DNA from: SURF-28 sp034521465
GTDB taxonomy: Bacteria; Bacteroidota; Ignavibacteria; Ignavibacteriales; Melioribacteraceae
Direction of reading: 5' to 3'
Assembly: GCA_034521465.1 (NCBI GenBank)
Contig: JAXHMN010000025.1
Coordinates: forward strand, 124,001-188,000
Length of the DNA: 64,000 nucleotides
Positions 1 through 7,916 of the stretch are shown here, one piece after another. A model generated the notes under the pieces. It did not search any database and had not been told where the DNA came from. It worked only from the letters and a program-made list of their open reading frames with translations. Positions within the stretch are counted from its first letter, which is position 1, and each line of letters begins with the position of its first letter. A program made the position numbers and the translations under genes.

Positions 1-156
1 CCTTTAGAGAAGGAATACAAATTCACTCGCGGAGATGTAGCAACCATCGTAAAGGAAAATAAGCAAACTGTTGAAATTGAAGTTGCAGAAAAACACTATA
101 AACTTCCCTATAGAGATTTCATTGTTCTTACAAAAAGAGATGAACTGCATCTATAG
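1..156 (+). CDS. C-terminal end of an unidentified protein (cut by window edge)
   Basis: Reading frame 1 is open from the first base to a TAG at 154-156 and gives 51 residues ending in TKRDELHL. The composition (alternating charged and hydrophobic residues, GDVATIVKENKQTVEIEV) suggests a small beta-rich domain, but I do not recognise a family. The start lies outside the window. A 190-nt spacer without an obvious terminator separates it from the next gene. Confidence 0.5.
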   Translation, partial: PLEKEYKFTRGDVATIVKENKQTVEIEVAEKHYKLPYRDFIVLTKRDELHL

Positions 157-346
157 TTTAGCAGCAAACAGTTAATTTATTTTTTATTTCTCCGGACTGA
201 TTATATAATCAGATAGATGTAGTCCCTTTCTCATCCTTCTGCTCTATTGAGCTTACTCATCAATATTCTTAATCTATATTATTATTAATTAGTTTGCACT
301 AATGTGAGTTCTGTATTTATTTAGAACTTAAACAAGTGGGCGAAAA

Positions 347-2581
347 ATGGATTCTTCAAAATTTAACCGGACGAACAAAAGAGCCGGCAGATTAACATCA
401 CGGCTGATGAACAAAATTACCCGCAATAGATACATTCTCCCCTCTTTAGTTTTTGCTGCATTTTTATTGATCACTTACTTTAATTGGGATTTTGCAAATA
501 CAACAAGAAAAAATGAATTCCAATCTTATTTTGAATATCGAGCAAGAGATGTTGAGGAACGCATTGAGCAGCGGATTATTGGTTATAAGCAAATACTTAA
601 AAGTACGCTGGGCTTATTCAATGCTAGTGGCGAGGTCAACCGTAAAGAATTCCGTTCATTCTTTAATTCCCAAAATCTCGATGAAACTTATCCGGGAATA
701 CAAGGTGTTGGCTTTTCATTAATAATTCCGCCGGAGCAAATTAAAAAGCATACTACCGAAATTCGTAATGAAGGTTTTCCCGAATACAAACTCTGGCCGG
801 AAGGAATTAGGGAAACATACACTTCTATAATTTATCTTGAGCCATTCGAAAAACTTAATCTCCGTGCATTCGGATATGATATGTATTCCGAACCTGTCCG
901 CAGAAAAGCAATGGAAACGGCACGGGACTCAAACAAAGCAGTCATATCCGGAAGAGTTGACCTGGTACAAGAAACGGGAAGCGAAACTCAAGCAGGTTTC
1001 CTTATCTATTTACCGGTCTATAAAATAGGAAAGCCGCATACTAACTTGCTTGATAGACGGAAGAACATTATCGGTTGGGTTTATTCTCCTTTTAGAATGG
1101 GAGATTTCATGGAAGGTATTTTTGGTGAACGAAGTGAAGATCTTGATGTTGAAATTTATGACGGCGAAAATATTTCGGACGAAACGAAAATGTATAGTTC
1201 CAATACTCACAATGCGAAACTGAATAATCCATCAACAATAGAAAAAGTGCTTGATTTTAATGAGCATGAGTGGACAGTGTTAATTAATTATACCCCTCAA
1301 TTAGAATCACGATTAGGATTTAATACTGCAAGTATAATTCTAATCGTTGGATTGAGTTTAAGCATACTGCTTACGCTAATTACATATCTGCTTATAAATA
1401 AAAGGATATTAACTGCTAATGCTAACGCTGAACGCAAGATAGCCGGAGATTTGTTGAAGAAGCTTCAAGAAGACCAACAGATACTGCTCGACAACATTCC
1501 TGCATGGGTTTTCTATAAGGATACCGAGAATCGGTTCATCCGCGTTAACAAAACTCTTGCCGATGTAATGGGAATGACTATCGATCAATTAGACGGCAAA
1601 TCACTTTTTGATATTTTCCCGAAAGAACGAGCAGAGGCATACTGGAAAGATGATAAAGAAGTATTAGACTCAGGTACTTCTAAAAGTAGAATTATTGAAT
1701 CAATGGAATCACCGAACGGAAATATTTGGGTGCAGACAGATAAAATACCGTATAGAGATGAGCAAGGAAAGATAACCGGTTTGATTGGCTTTTCTCTCGA
1801 TATCACGAAACGTAAAGATGCCGAAGATGAATTAAAGAAAAGCTATGAACAAATAACCAAAATCAACGCTCAAAAAGATAAATTCTTTTCTATAATAGCA
1901 CACGATTTGAGAAGTCCGTTCAACGGTTTTATTGGGTTATCGGGGTTAATGGCAGATAGTTCCGAAGAATTTTCAACGGCTGAATTTGTTGAGCATAGTA
2001 AATCACTTAATAAAGCCGCTAAAAATCTTTATAAGCTTTTGGAAAATTTGTTGGAGTGGTCTCAAATTCAAAATGGGTATATAGATTATACTCCAAAGAA
2101 TATAGATTTATCTAAAATGATCTCAGAAAGCATAGATACAATTTACGAGCGAGCTCTGCAAAAAAGAATTGAAATCATAAATGAGATTGATAATTCACAA
2201 AATGTTCATGCGGATGAAAAAATGATTGGTACAGTGCTTAGAAATCTTTTATCTAATGCAATTAAATTCACGAAAACCAATGGTAAAATTAGTATTAAAA
2301 CCGAACACTCCAATAATGGAACGGTTAAGATCTCAATTGAAGATAACGGCGTAGGAATACCGGAAGAAGATATTGTAAAACTTTTCAAAATTGAGGAGAA
2401 GGTAAGCACCAAAGGTACTGACGGCGAAGCAAGTATCGGTTTGGGTTTGTTGCTATGCAAAGAATTTATTGATATGCACGGAGAAAAAATATGGGTAGAG
2501 AGTAATGAAAATAAGGGCAGCATATTTTCATTTACTCTTCAAGGAGAGAATGGACATGAAATCCAAAAACAAGAAAGATAA
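347..2581 (+). CDS. membrane-bound CHASE-PAS sensor histidine kinase
   Basis: A 744-residue sensor kinase, intact. A membrane segment lies at about residues 29-47 and a second at about 327-350. Between them is a CHASE-type extracytoplasmic sensor domain (about 70-310), so the ligand is probably sensed in the periplasm. A PAS domain follows (about 380-490), then HisKA with the H-box IIAHDLRSPFNG (phospho-accepting His519), and a HATPase_c domain with N-box NLLSNAIKFT and G-boxes EDNGVGIP and GLGLLLCKEF. The last 32 nt overlap the start of the next, soluble kinase in another frame, which suggests translational coupling. The final ~240 nt are duplicated at 7678-7916. The partner regulator is unknown; the receiver protein at 5319 is the nearest candidate. 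Confidence 0.88.
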   Translation: MDSSKFNRTNKRAGRLTSRLMNKITRNRYILPSLVFAAFLLITYFNWDFANTTRKNEFQSYFEYRARDVEERIEQRIIGYKQILKSTLGLFNASGEVNRKEFRSFFNSQNLDETYPGIQGVGFSLIIPPEQIKKHTTEIRNEGFPEYKLWPEGIRETYTSIIYLEPFEKLNLRAFGYDMYSEPVRRKAMETARDSNKAVISGRVDLVQETGSETQAGFLIYLPVYKIGKPHTNLLDRRKNIIGWVYSPFRMGDFMEGIFGERSEDLDVEIYDGENISDETKMYSSNTHNAKLNNPSTIEKVLDFNEHEWTVLINYTPQLESRLGFNTASIILIVGLSLSILLTLITYLLINKRILTANANAERKIAGDLLKKLQEDQQILLDNIPAWVFYKDTENRFIRVNKTLADVMGMTIDQLDGKSLFDIFPKERAEAYWKDDKEVLDSGTSKSRIIESMESPNGNIWVQTDKIPYRDEQGKITGLIGFSLDITKRKDAEDELKKSYEQITKINAQKDKFFSIIAHDLRSPFNGFIGLSGLMADSSEEFSTAEFVEHSKSLNKAAKNLYKLLENLLEWSQIQNGYIDYTPKNIDLSKMISESIDTIYERALQKRIEIINEIDNSQNVHADEKMIGTVLRNLLSNAIKFTKTNGKISIKTEHSNNGTVKISIEDNGVGIPEEDIVKLFKIEEKVSTKGTDGEASIGLGLLLCKEFIDMHGEKIWVESNENKGSIFSFTLQGENGHEIQKQER

Positions 2582-4928
2582 TTTAAGCCTTCCTAACACT
2601 AAACATTCCTTAAACAGTAAATTGAAATCGGCTGATGGAGAAAATGATTTCTATGAAAACATTGTAAACACTGTACGGGAACCATTACTTATACTCGATA
2701 AAGATTTGAGAGTTGTAAAAGCCAATCAATCATTTTTTGATTTTTTCAAAGTTAGCCCTGACGAAACAGTCGGAACACTTATTTATAATTTGGGAAATAA
2801 CCAATGGGATATTCCCAAACTAAGAGAACTGCTCGAGACAATCCTTCCAGAGAAAACAATATTCAACGACTTTGAGGTTGAACATATCTTCTCGACTATC
2901 GGAAAACGGTATTATGCTTTTGAATGCCCGGCAAATTGGTAAGGCATTTGGAAAAGAAAAAGATTATTCTTCTTGCAATTGAGGATATAACTGATAGTAA
3001 ACGCAGGGAAAATTCTTTTCGAGAAAAGAGTCGATTAAAAGATGAGTATCTGGAAATTATTTTGGATCATGCACTCGCTCCAATTATTATCTGGGACTCT
3101 TCGTTTGATCATAAATAGGTTTAACCTTGAATTCGAAAAACTAAGCGGTTATGAATCAAGCGAGGTGATAGGTAAGCCCATTAAAACTCTTTTCCCAGAT
3201 GATAAAGCTGATTCATTTATTGATTTATTAAAGAATCATCTAAGCGATAAAAATTCGGAAGCATTAGAAATAGACATTTTAACAAAAGACAAAAATATAA
3301 AGACAGTTCTTTGGAATTCTATACAGGCATTTTCGATAAAGAAGATAAAAATATTGTTGCAACAATGGCACAAGATATTACTAGAGCGGAAACAAACAAC
3401 CGATAAGTTAGCTGCTTTGGAAACCCGTTACCGTATGTCTCTTTGAATCTGCACAAGACGGAATTCTTATTCTAGATGCGGAAACAGGTAAGATTATTGA
3501 TGTTAATCCCTTTTTGTGTGAACTGCTTGATTATTCAAAAGAAAAGTTTATTGACAAAGAATTATGGCAAATCGGGTTCTTCAAAGATATTGCTGCTAAT
3601 AAAGAAAAATTTTTAGAACTGCAAAGAAATGGATATGTCCGTTATGAAGACTTACCCCTTAAAACTACAAATGGACGAAGGATAAATGTCGAGTTTGTGA
3701 GTTACCTCTATTTAGTAAATAACCATAAAGTTATTCAATGTAATATCCGGGATATAACCGATACGTAAACATATCAGAAAATATAATTTAAGAATTATCG
3801 CGAAAGCCGTCTTCGTAACCCTTGTACAATAATCAATCACCGACATTAATATGGTTAAGAGATGTGAATGGAGTATAATCCGAATGTGCAACCCGAAGTT
3901 CGAACGGTTATTCGGAGCTGCAGAAGTTGATATCGTGGGTAAAACAGATTTTGATATTCAGCTCGGATGAACAACTGACAAGTCTAGTATCGCAAAGAGT
4001 GATGAGCAAGGCAATTGACTGCCGGTAAACCGACATGGTAATGAAGAATTAGTTCCTTATCAACAAGAATAACGGTCACAACGTTTATCTGGAAACTGGC
4101 ATCAAGGTCACCAATGTATGAATGAACAACGGAAAACTTATTGCGAATTATCTAGCCGTATTAGGCACGATATTACAGAACAGTAAACAGGTGGCCGAAG
4201 AATTGACTTAAAGCAAAAGAAAAAGCTGAAGAATCCGATAAACTAAAATCGGAATTTCTTGCGCAAATGTCGCACGAAATCAGAACTCCAATTAATGTAG
4301 TGTTGGGTTATACAGAATACCTCGATGATTTGATTGGTGAGCCAAAGGTCCCCGAAGCCGTCGATTGTTTTGATGGTATAAATCTTGCCTCAAATAGAAT
4401 CATCAGAACAATAGATTTGTTACTTAATGCCGCTGAATTACAAACAGGCACTTATCAACCTAATTTTGTTACAATTGATCTCGATAAAGAGATTCTTCAA
4501 TAAATTATTTAAAGAATTTCAGTTCTCGGCTACGCAAAGAGGGTTAGAACTGATATACAATAGTGAAGTAAGTGAGACCGAAGATTATTGTAGATGGATT
4601 ATAGCGCTACTCAAATTTTTGTCGAACTTGATAGATAATGCTATCAAATACACAAGAAAAGGTAAAGTAGAAATTTTGTTAACAAAAAATATTAACGGTA
4701 ACATTATAGTAGAGATAAAAGATACAGGAATTGGAATTGCTAAAGAATTTCTTCCCAGATTATTTGATTTCATTCGCTCAAGAAGAACAAGGTTACACAA
4801 GAAGTTTTGAAGGTAACGGTCTGGGTTTAGCTCTTGTAAAAAGTTACTGCGAAATTAATAATGCCCGCATAGAAGTAGAAAGTGAGAAAAACGTAGGAAC
4901 AACATTTAGAGTTATATTTAATAACTGA
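2345..4928 (+). repeat. segmental duplication, copy A
   Basis: This stretch starts inside the HATPase domain of the CHASE kinase and runs to the end of the following multi-PAS kinase. It is repeated in the same orientation at about 7675-10401, with long near-identical runs: the overlapping gene junction, the first two PAS domains, and the HisKA and HATPase parts. The right-hand limit is approximate. The 2.7 kb between the copies holds unrelated genes and mobile-element remains. Confidence 0.85.
2550..4928 (+). pseudogene. multi-PAS histidine kinase, copy A, heavily frameshifted
   Basis: Start ATG at 2550 (or 2556), preceded by AAGGAGAG and overlapping the CHASE kinase. Pieced together across frames it encodes a soluble kinase: PAS-like domain (DGENDFYENIVNTVRE), a PAC-like IGKR..LLNARQI..LLAIEDIT segment, PAS (SGYESSEVIGKPIK), PAS (FESAQDGILILDAE), a fourth PAS (NPKFERLFGA, VDIVGKTDFD), HisKA (AQMSHEIRTPIN) and HATPase_c (NLIDNAIKYT, DTGIGIAKE, NGLGLALVK). 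The frame breaks near 2936, 3110, 3330, 3435, 4500, 4600 and 4770, and many times between 3770 and 4250. The flanking CHASE kinase and receiver genes are clean. Either the gene is decayed or the assembly consensus failed in a near-identical repeat. The conserved His of MSHEIRTP is retained. Confidence 0.8.
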
Positions 4929-5207
4929 TTGCTTCGTCTCGGTCTTTTAATTTAGTTTGCAGCTTTTCGATCTTCTTTTCTTCGGATGTGGTTTGTTTTT
5001 GATTCGATACCTTTAGAGTAAATATATCGGTTGCAGATTCAAAGAGTTTCTTTTTCTGCCATAGGCATTCCTTCGGAACAGTTATATATATCGTTCGGAC
5101 GGACATCGTACTTCTTGGCTAATTGACTAATTGGAATATTGTTTTCTAAAAGTTCTCTTAGGATTATTACTTTTTGTTCTGGTGTGTAGCGTTTTCTTTG
5201 ATGCATG
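4918..5207 (-). mobile_element. IS3/IS911-type transposase OrfA remnant
   Basis: Read on the minus strand from ATG at 5207, the sequence gives MHQRKRYTPEQKVIILREL then ISQLAKKYDVRPNDIYN, the helix-turn-helix of IS3-family OrfA. After a frame break near 5070-5090 it continues as KKKLFESATDIFTL and a charged coiled-coil tail (EEKKIEKLQTKLKDRDEAI), typical of OrfA. No OrfB, catalytic DDE domain or clear terminal inverted repeats are visible, so this is a truncated relic. Its end overlaps the last codons of kinase copy A, and it separates that kinase from the receiver gene. Confidence 0.75.
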
Positions 5208-5318
5208 GAAGTCACCTTTTTTACAATATTGTTAATTTAGGAAATTCCATTTTCATCTGAAGCATTACAATGGGACAGTTTTTACGCTGATAATAAAAAA
5301 ATAGATTTGGAGCCAATG

Positions 5319-5714
5319 ATGAAAAAAATGTTAGTAGTAGAAGATGATGTTTTGTCACGGGATGTTCTTGACCGAATATTTAAGAGTGAATATCAGATAG
5401 ACTATTGTTTTTCCGGTGAAACTTTCCGGCAATTCATAGCTGATAATGTGTATGATGTAATAATTATGGACATTGCATTACAGGGGAAAGAAAATGGTTT
5501 AGATTTAACAAGGGAGTTAAAAAGTGATCCGGTTCATTCAAAAACTCCAATAGTTTGTCTTACCGCACTAGCATTTAAACGAGATAAAGAAGCCGCTATG
5601 CGAGCAGGTGTAGATACATTTATTGTGAAACCGGTGGCGAATAATGTGCTGCGTGAGAGAGTTGCAGAGATGGTTAAGGAAGGGTTGAGAAAAGGTGAGG
5701 TGGAGAAGGGGTGA
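5319..5714 (+). CDS. single-domain CheY-like response regulator
   Basis: A stand-alone receiver domain of about 131 residues without an output domain. Key positions counted from ATG 5319: acidic pair in VVEDD, phospho-acceptor Asp in VIIMDIAL, Thr in CLTALA, and Lys of the IVKP motif. GGAG at 5309-5312 fits ATG 5319 best (6-nt spacer); ATG 5316 and TTG 5307 are alternatives. It follows the multi-PAS kinase copy A in the same orientation, interrupted by the IS remnant, so it may have been that kinase's partner. No matching receiver gene follows copy B. It probably passes phosphate or binds a partner protein. Confidence 0.85.
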   Translation: MKKMLVVEDDVLSRDVLDRIFKSEYQIDYCFSGETFRQFIADNVYDVIIMDIALQGKENGLDLTRELKSDPVHSKTPIVCLTALAFKRDKEAAMRAGVDTFIVKPVANNVLRERVAEMVKEGLRKGEVEKG

Positions 5715-5759
5715 ATGGAGAAATGGATGGAACGATAATCCCGATCGAAAGTTTTTATT

Positions 5760-5867
5760 GAACCCTTTCAGGGTTCTGCTATTCTTTTCTTTTTTCTCTC
5801 CGTGTTTAACACGGAATTATAATTATTTGACTGCTTTACAGTCGTGATAATGTCGTGCCGATGGCAC
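5760..5867. repeat. array of four different short hairpins
   Basis: Four perfect short palindromes occur in a row: GAACCCTTTCAGGGTTC (5760-5776), CCGTGTTTAACACGG (5800-5814), GACTGCTTTACAGTC (5829-5843) and GTGCCGATGGCAC (5855-5867). A fifth, CGCAAGCGTGAAGCTTGCG, lies beyond the MITE at 6117-6135. Each has a 5-7 bp stem and a 3-5 nt loop. The sequences differ from one another, so this is not a simple tandem repeat. It resembles REP-like intergenic DNA. Confidence 0.75.
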
Positions 5868-5906
5868 TTGGTTTGTGTTGTGTTATTTTTTTGTTACCAT
5901 AATGTC

Positions 5907-6092
5907 GAGGCTGTCTCAAAACCCTTAGTTTTCTCGATGCTTCGACAAGCTCAGCAACCATACATTCCGACATACTACGTCGGAACACTCGAAAACCGTC
6001 CAAATTCAACGGTCATTGAGTAGTCCGATGCTTTTCGGACGTACCTGTACTGAGCTAGTCGAAGTATCGAAATGACCTTTTGAGACAGCCTC
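5907..6092. mobile_element. 186-bp MITE-like element with 15-bp terminal inverted repeats
   Basis: Ends are exact inverted repeats: GAGGCTGTCTCAAAA at 5907-5921 and TTTTGAGACAGCCTC at 6078-6092. Just inside, TCGATGCTTCGACAAGCTCA is matched imperfectly on the other side (TGAGCTAGTCGAAGTATCGA). The centre carries two more hairpins, TTCCGAC..GTCGGAA and GTCCGA..TCGGAC. There is no coding capacity. Size, terminal repeats and nested symmetry fit a non-autonomous miniature inverted-repeat element. The source transposase is not in the window. Confidence 0.75.
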
Positions 6093-6480
6093 TGGTTAGT
6101 TATAGTTTAGAATTTGCGCAAGCGTGAAGCTTGCGGTTACTTTTTGATAATTTAAGAGATTCACGGGTCAGGGGATGATGGATATTTCTGATTTATGAAG
6201 GTATTGACACATACTCTATTTTGCAAATTCATTTATCAGACAAATAACTGTCATTTGGTCATTAAACGGCCAATCTGTTCTATTATAGTTTTGATTATGG
6301 GCTTAAATATGCAATTTGTGCAAAGAGTGGGTCAGGAATAGGACATTTATTTGGAACCGATATTGACTCTGCAATGTCAAAAGTATATCTTAGGATAAGA
6401 TTTTAACCCGGTTTGTTTGAAGCTTGACGTCAAGCGTCAGGTAGTGAGTAGAACAAGCGGGGTTTTTTCTTTTAAAGCAT
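6093..6480. other. non-coding spacer
   Basis: A 388-nt gap between the MITE and the end of the DUF3800 gene. Apart from the 19-bp hairpin at 6117-6135 I see no coding frame with support, no RNA gene and no clear terminator. Confidence 0.5.
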
Positions 6481-7320
6481 TCAACCTTTCTTGATGGACG
6501 GATCAATTTCCGATTCTTTCGGGACAAATAGCCAATGCATATATGAGTAATTCCATCTATTAGTCTTATCACCTTTTTCACTGGTTGTAACACCAATGTT
6601 GAACTTGGGTCTAATTTTTCGAATTTCACTTAAAATATGTTTGTAAAGTTTTTCTTTTGCGATTGTTTTTTTGCCTCGAAAACGAGTACCAGGTATTTTT
6701 TCTTTGTGTTTATCATTAAGTCGAAATGCCATAGAGCCCAGAATTAAATCAGTAAATTGTAGAATGACATGATTATGAGAGTCAACTTCTGCAATTTCTT
6801 GTTTGGGGATAATTATATTTGCGTCACGGAACCATTTACTTTTTTGAAGACCAAGAAGATATCCCTTAAACTGTTCCCCTTTTTCCTTCTTATCTGGGAA
6901 GACATCAAAAAATAAACGTAACCGAGTACCATCTTCCCTATAAGGAATGTATCTTAAACCGAAAGCATGTTTAATAAATTGATAATAGAGCAAAAAATAT
7001 TCTAAATCTTGTTTTCCCGGAGAAAGGTCTTTAAGTACATTACGATTATGAGTGAACATAATTCTAATTTTAAGATCATCTTGAGCAACATATTTAAAAA
7101 AGCCAGTGATAATTTTTTCATATTTATCAAGATAATTAGCACTGACTTTTGACCATTTTATCTCGCCAAAGAAATTATGTTTTTCTTTTAGAGAATTTAA
7201 TTCGTTGGTTATTTTCTCGTATTTGGAAGCACCAACTATTGCACCTCCATAAAAGTTGGAATAGTATTTACCATACTTGTCTGATTCATCGCAGAAGATT
7301 ATGTATTCTTTTTCAAGCAT
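6481..7320 (-). CDS. DUF3800 domain protein
   Basis: A 279-residue intact protein. The N-terminal IIFCDESD and the C-terminal half segment LQFTDLILGSMAFRLN are the acidic signatures of the DUF3800 family, which has an RNase H-like fold and is often found near mobile DNA or defence genes. The acidic residues (DES, FDVF near the middle, TD) would form a nuclease-like metal site; activity is not proven for the family. It lies alone on the minus strand between the two kinase copies, so it was probably part of the DNA that separated them. Confidence 0.75.
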   Translation of the reverse strand: MLEKEYIIFCDESDKYGKYYSNFYGGAIVGASKYEKITNELNSLKEKHNFFGEIKWSKVSANYLDKYEKIITGFFKYVAQDDLKIRIMFTHNRNVLKDLSPGKQDLEYFLLYYQFIKHAFGLRYIPYREDGTRLRLFFDVFPDKKEKGEQFKGYLLGLQKSKWFRDANIIIPKQEIAEVDSHNHVILQFTDLILGSMAFRLNDKHKEKIPGTRFRGKKTIAKEKLYKHILSEIRKIRPKFNIGVTTSEKGDKTNRWNYSYMHWLFVPKESEIDPSIKKG

Positions 7321-7677
7321 ATAAAGTTGTTTTTATTACAATTAAATATAACAAAAACTTTATAGTTGGGGTTGTGGGAGTAAGGTAAAGATCAATATGA
7401 AGTAAAAAAAGCTGAGGTCAATGAACAAAGAAAGTCCGGTAAATTGGGAAGAATTAATTGTAAGTTTTAGTGTTATGAGCAATCCCAATATCCTTATTCT
7501 GTAATACATGATATGTACCGGGTAATTCAATTTGTTGCGAAATTCAATCTTCATTTGCGATACTGAAGTACTACGGGAAAGTTGAAACAATAGATGATAT
7601 ACTTTACGATAAACGTTTAGTACAAGAAGGTGGAATAGATAAAAACCCATTACTTAATCTCATCAGATCAAATGAAG
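7321..7677. other. spacer holding the duplication joint
   Basis: About 357 nt upstream of the DUF3800 start and before copy B. No frame looks like a real gene. The last ~100 nt read in frame into the kinase fragment (VQEGGIDKNPLLNLIRSNEE), but nothing in the kinase matches that text, so the joint of the duplication is at about 7675. Confidence 0.5.
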
Positions 7678-7916
7678 AGAATGGTGTTGGAATAACGGAA
7701 GAAGATGTTAAGAACCTATTTAAAATTGAAGAAAAAGTGAGTACATTTGGTACAGATGGCGAGACCAGTGCGGGTTTGGGTTTGTTGCTATACAAAGAAT
7801 TTATTGATATGCACAGAGAAAAAATTTGGGCGTATAGTAAAGAAAATGTAGGGAGTATATTTTCATTTACTCTTCAAGGAGAGGATGGACATGAAATCCA
7901 AAAACAAGAAAGATAA
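7678..7916 (+). pseudogene. 3' fragment of the CHASE kinase HATPase domain
   Basis: The frame ending with TAA at 7914-7916 gives NGVGITEEDVKNLFKIEEKV, then GLGLLLYKEFIDMH and the tail HEIQKQER, nearly identical to the C-terminus of the kinase ending at 2581. Only the last third of the HATPase domain is present: no N-box, HisKA or start codon. It is a by-product of the duplication and cannot be a functional kinase. It still contains the ribosome-binding site of the next gene. Confidence 0.8.

Noticed and set aside
2206..2523. A 105-residue minus-strand frame in the CHASE kinase
   Set aside because: Antisense to the HATPase domain, whose motifs are complete. The frame recurs in part in the duplicate because the DNA is duplicated, not because it is coding.
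5760..5867. CRISPR array
   Set aside because: The palindromes differ from one another and the gaps are short and uneven. There are no constant repeats.
7360..7650. A 96-residue minus-strand frame in the spacer before copy B
   Set aside because: Hydrophobic low-complexity text, no ribosome-binding site, no family signature.
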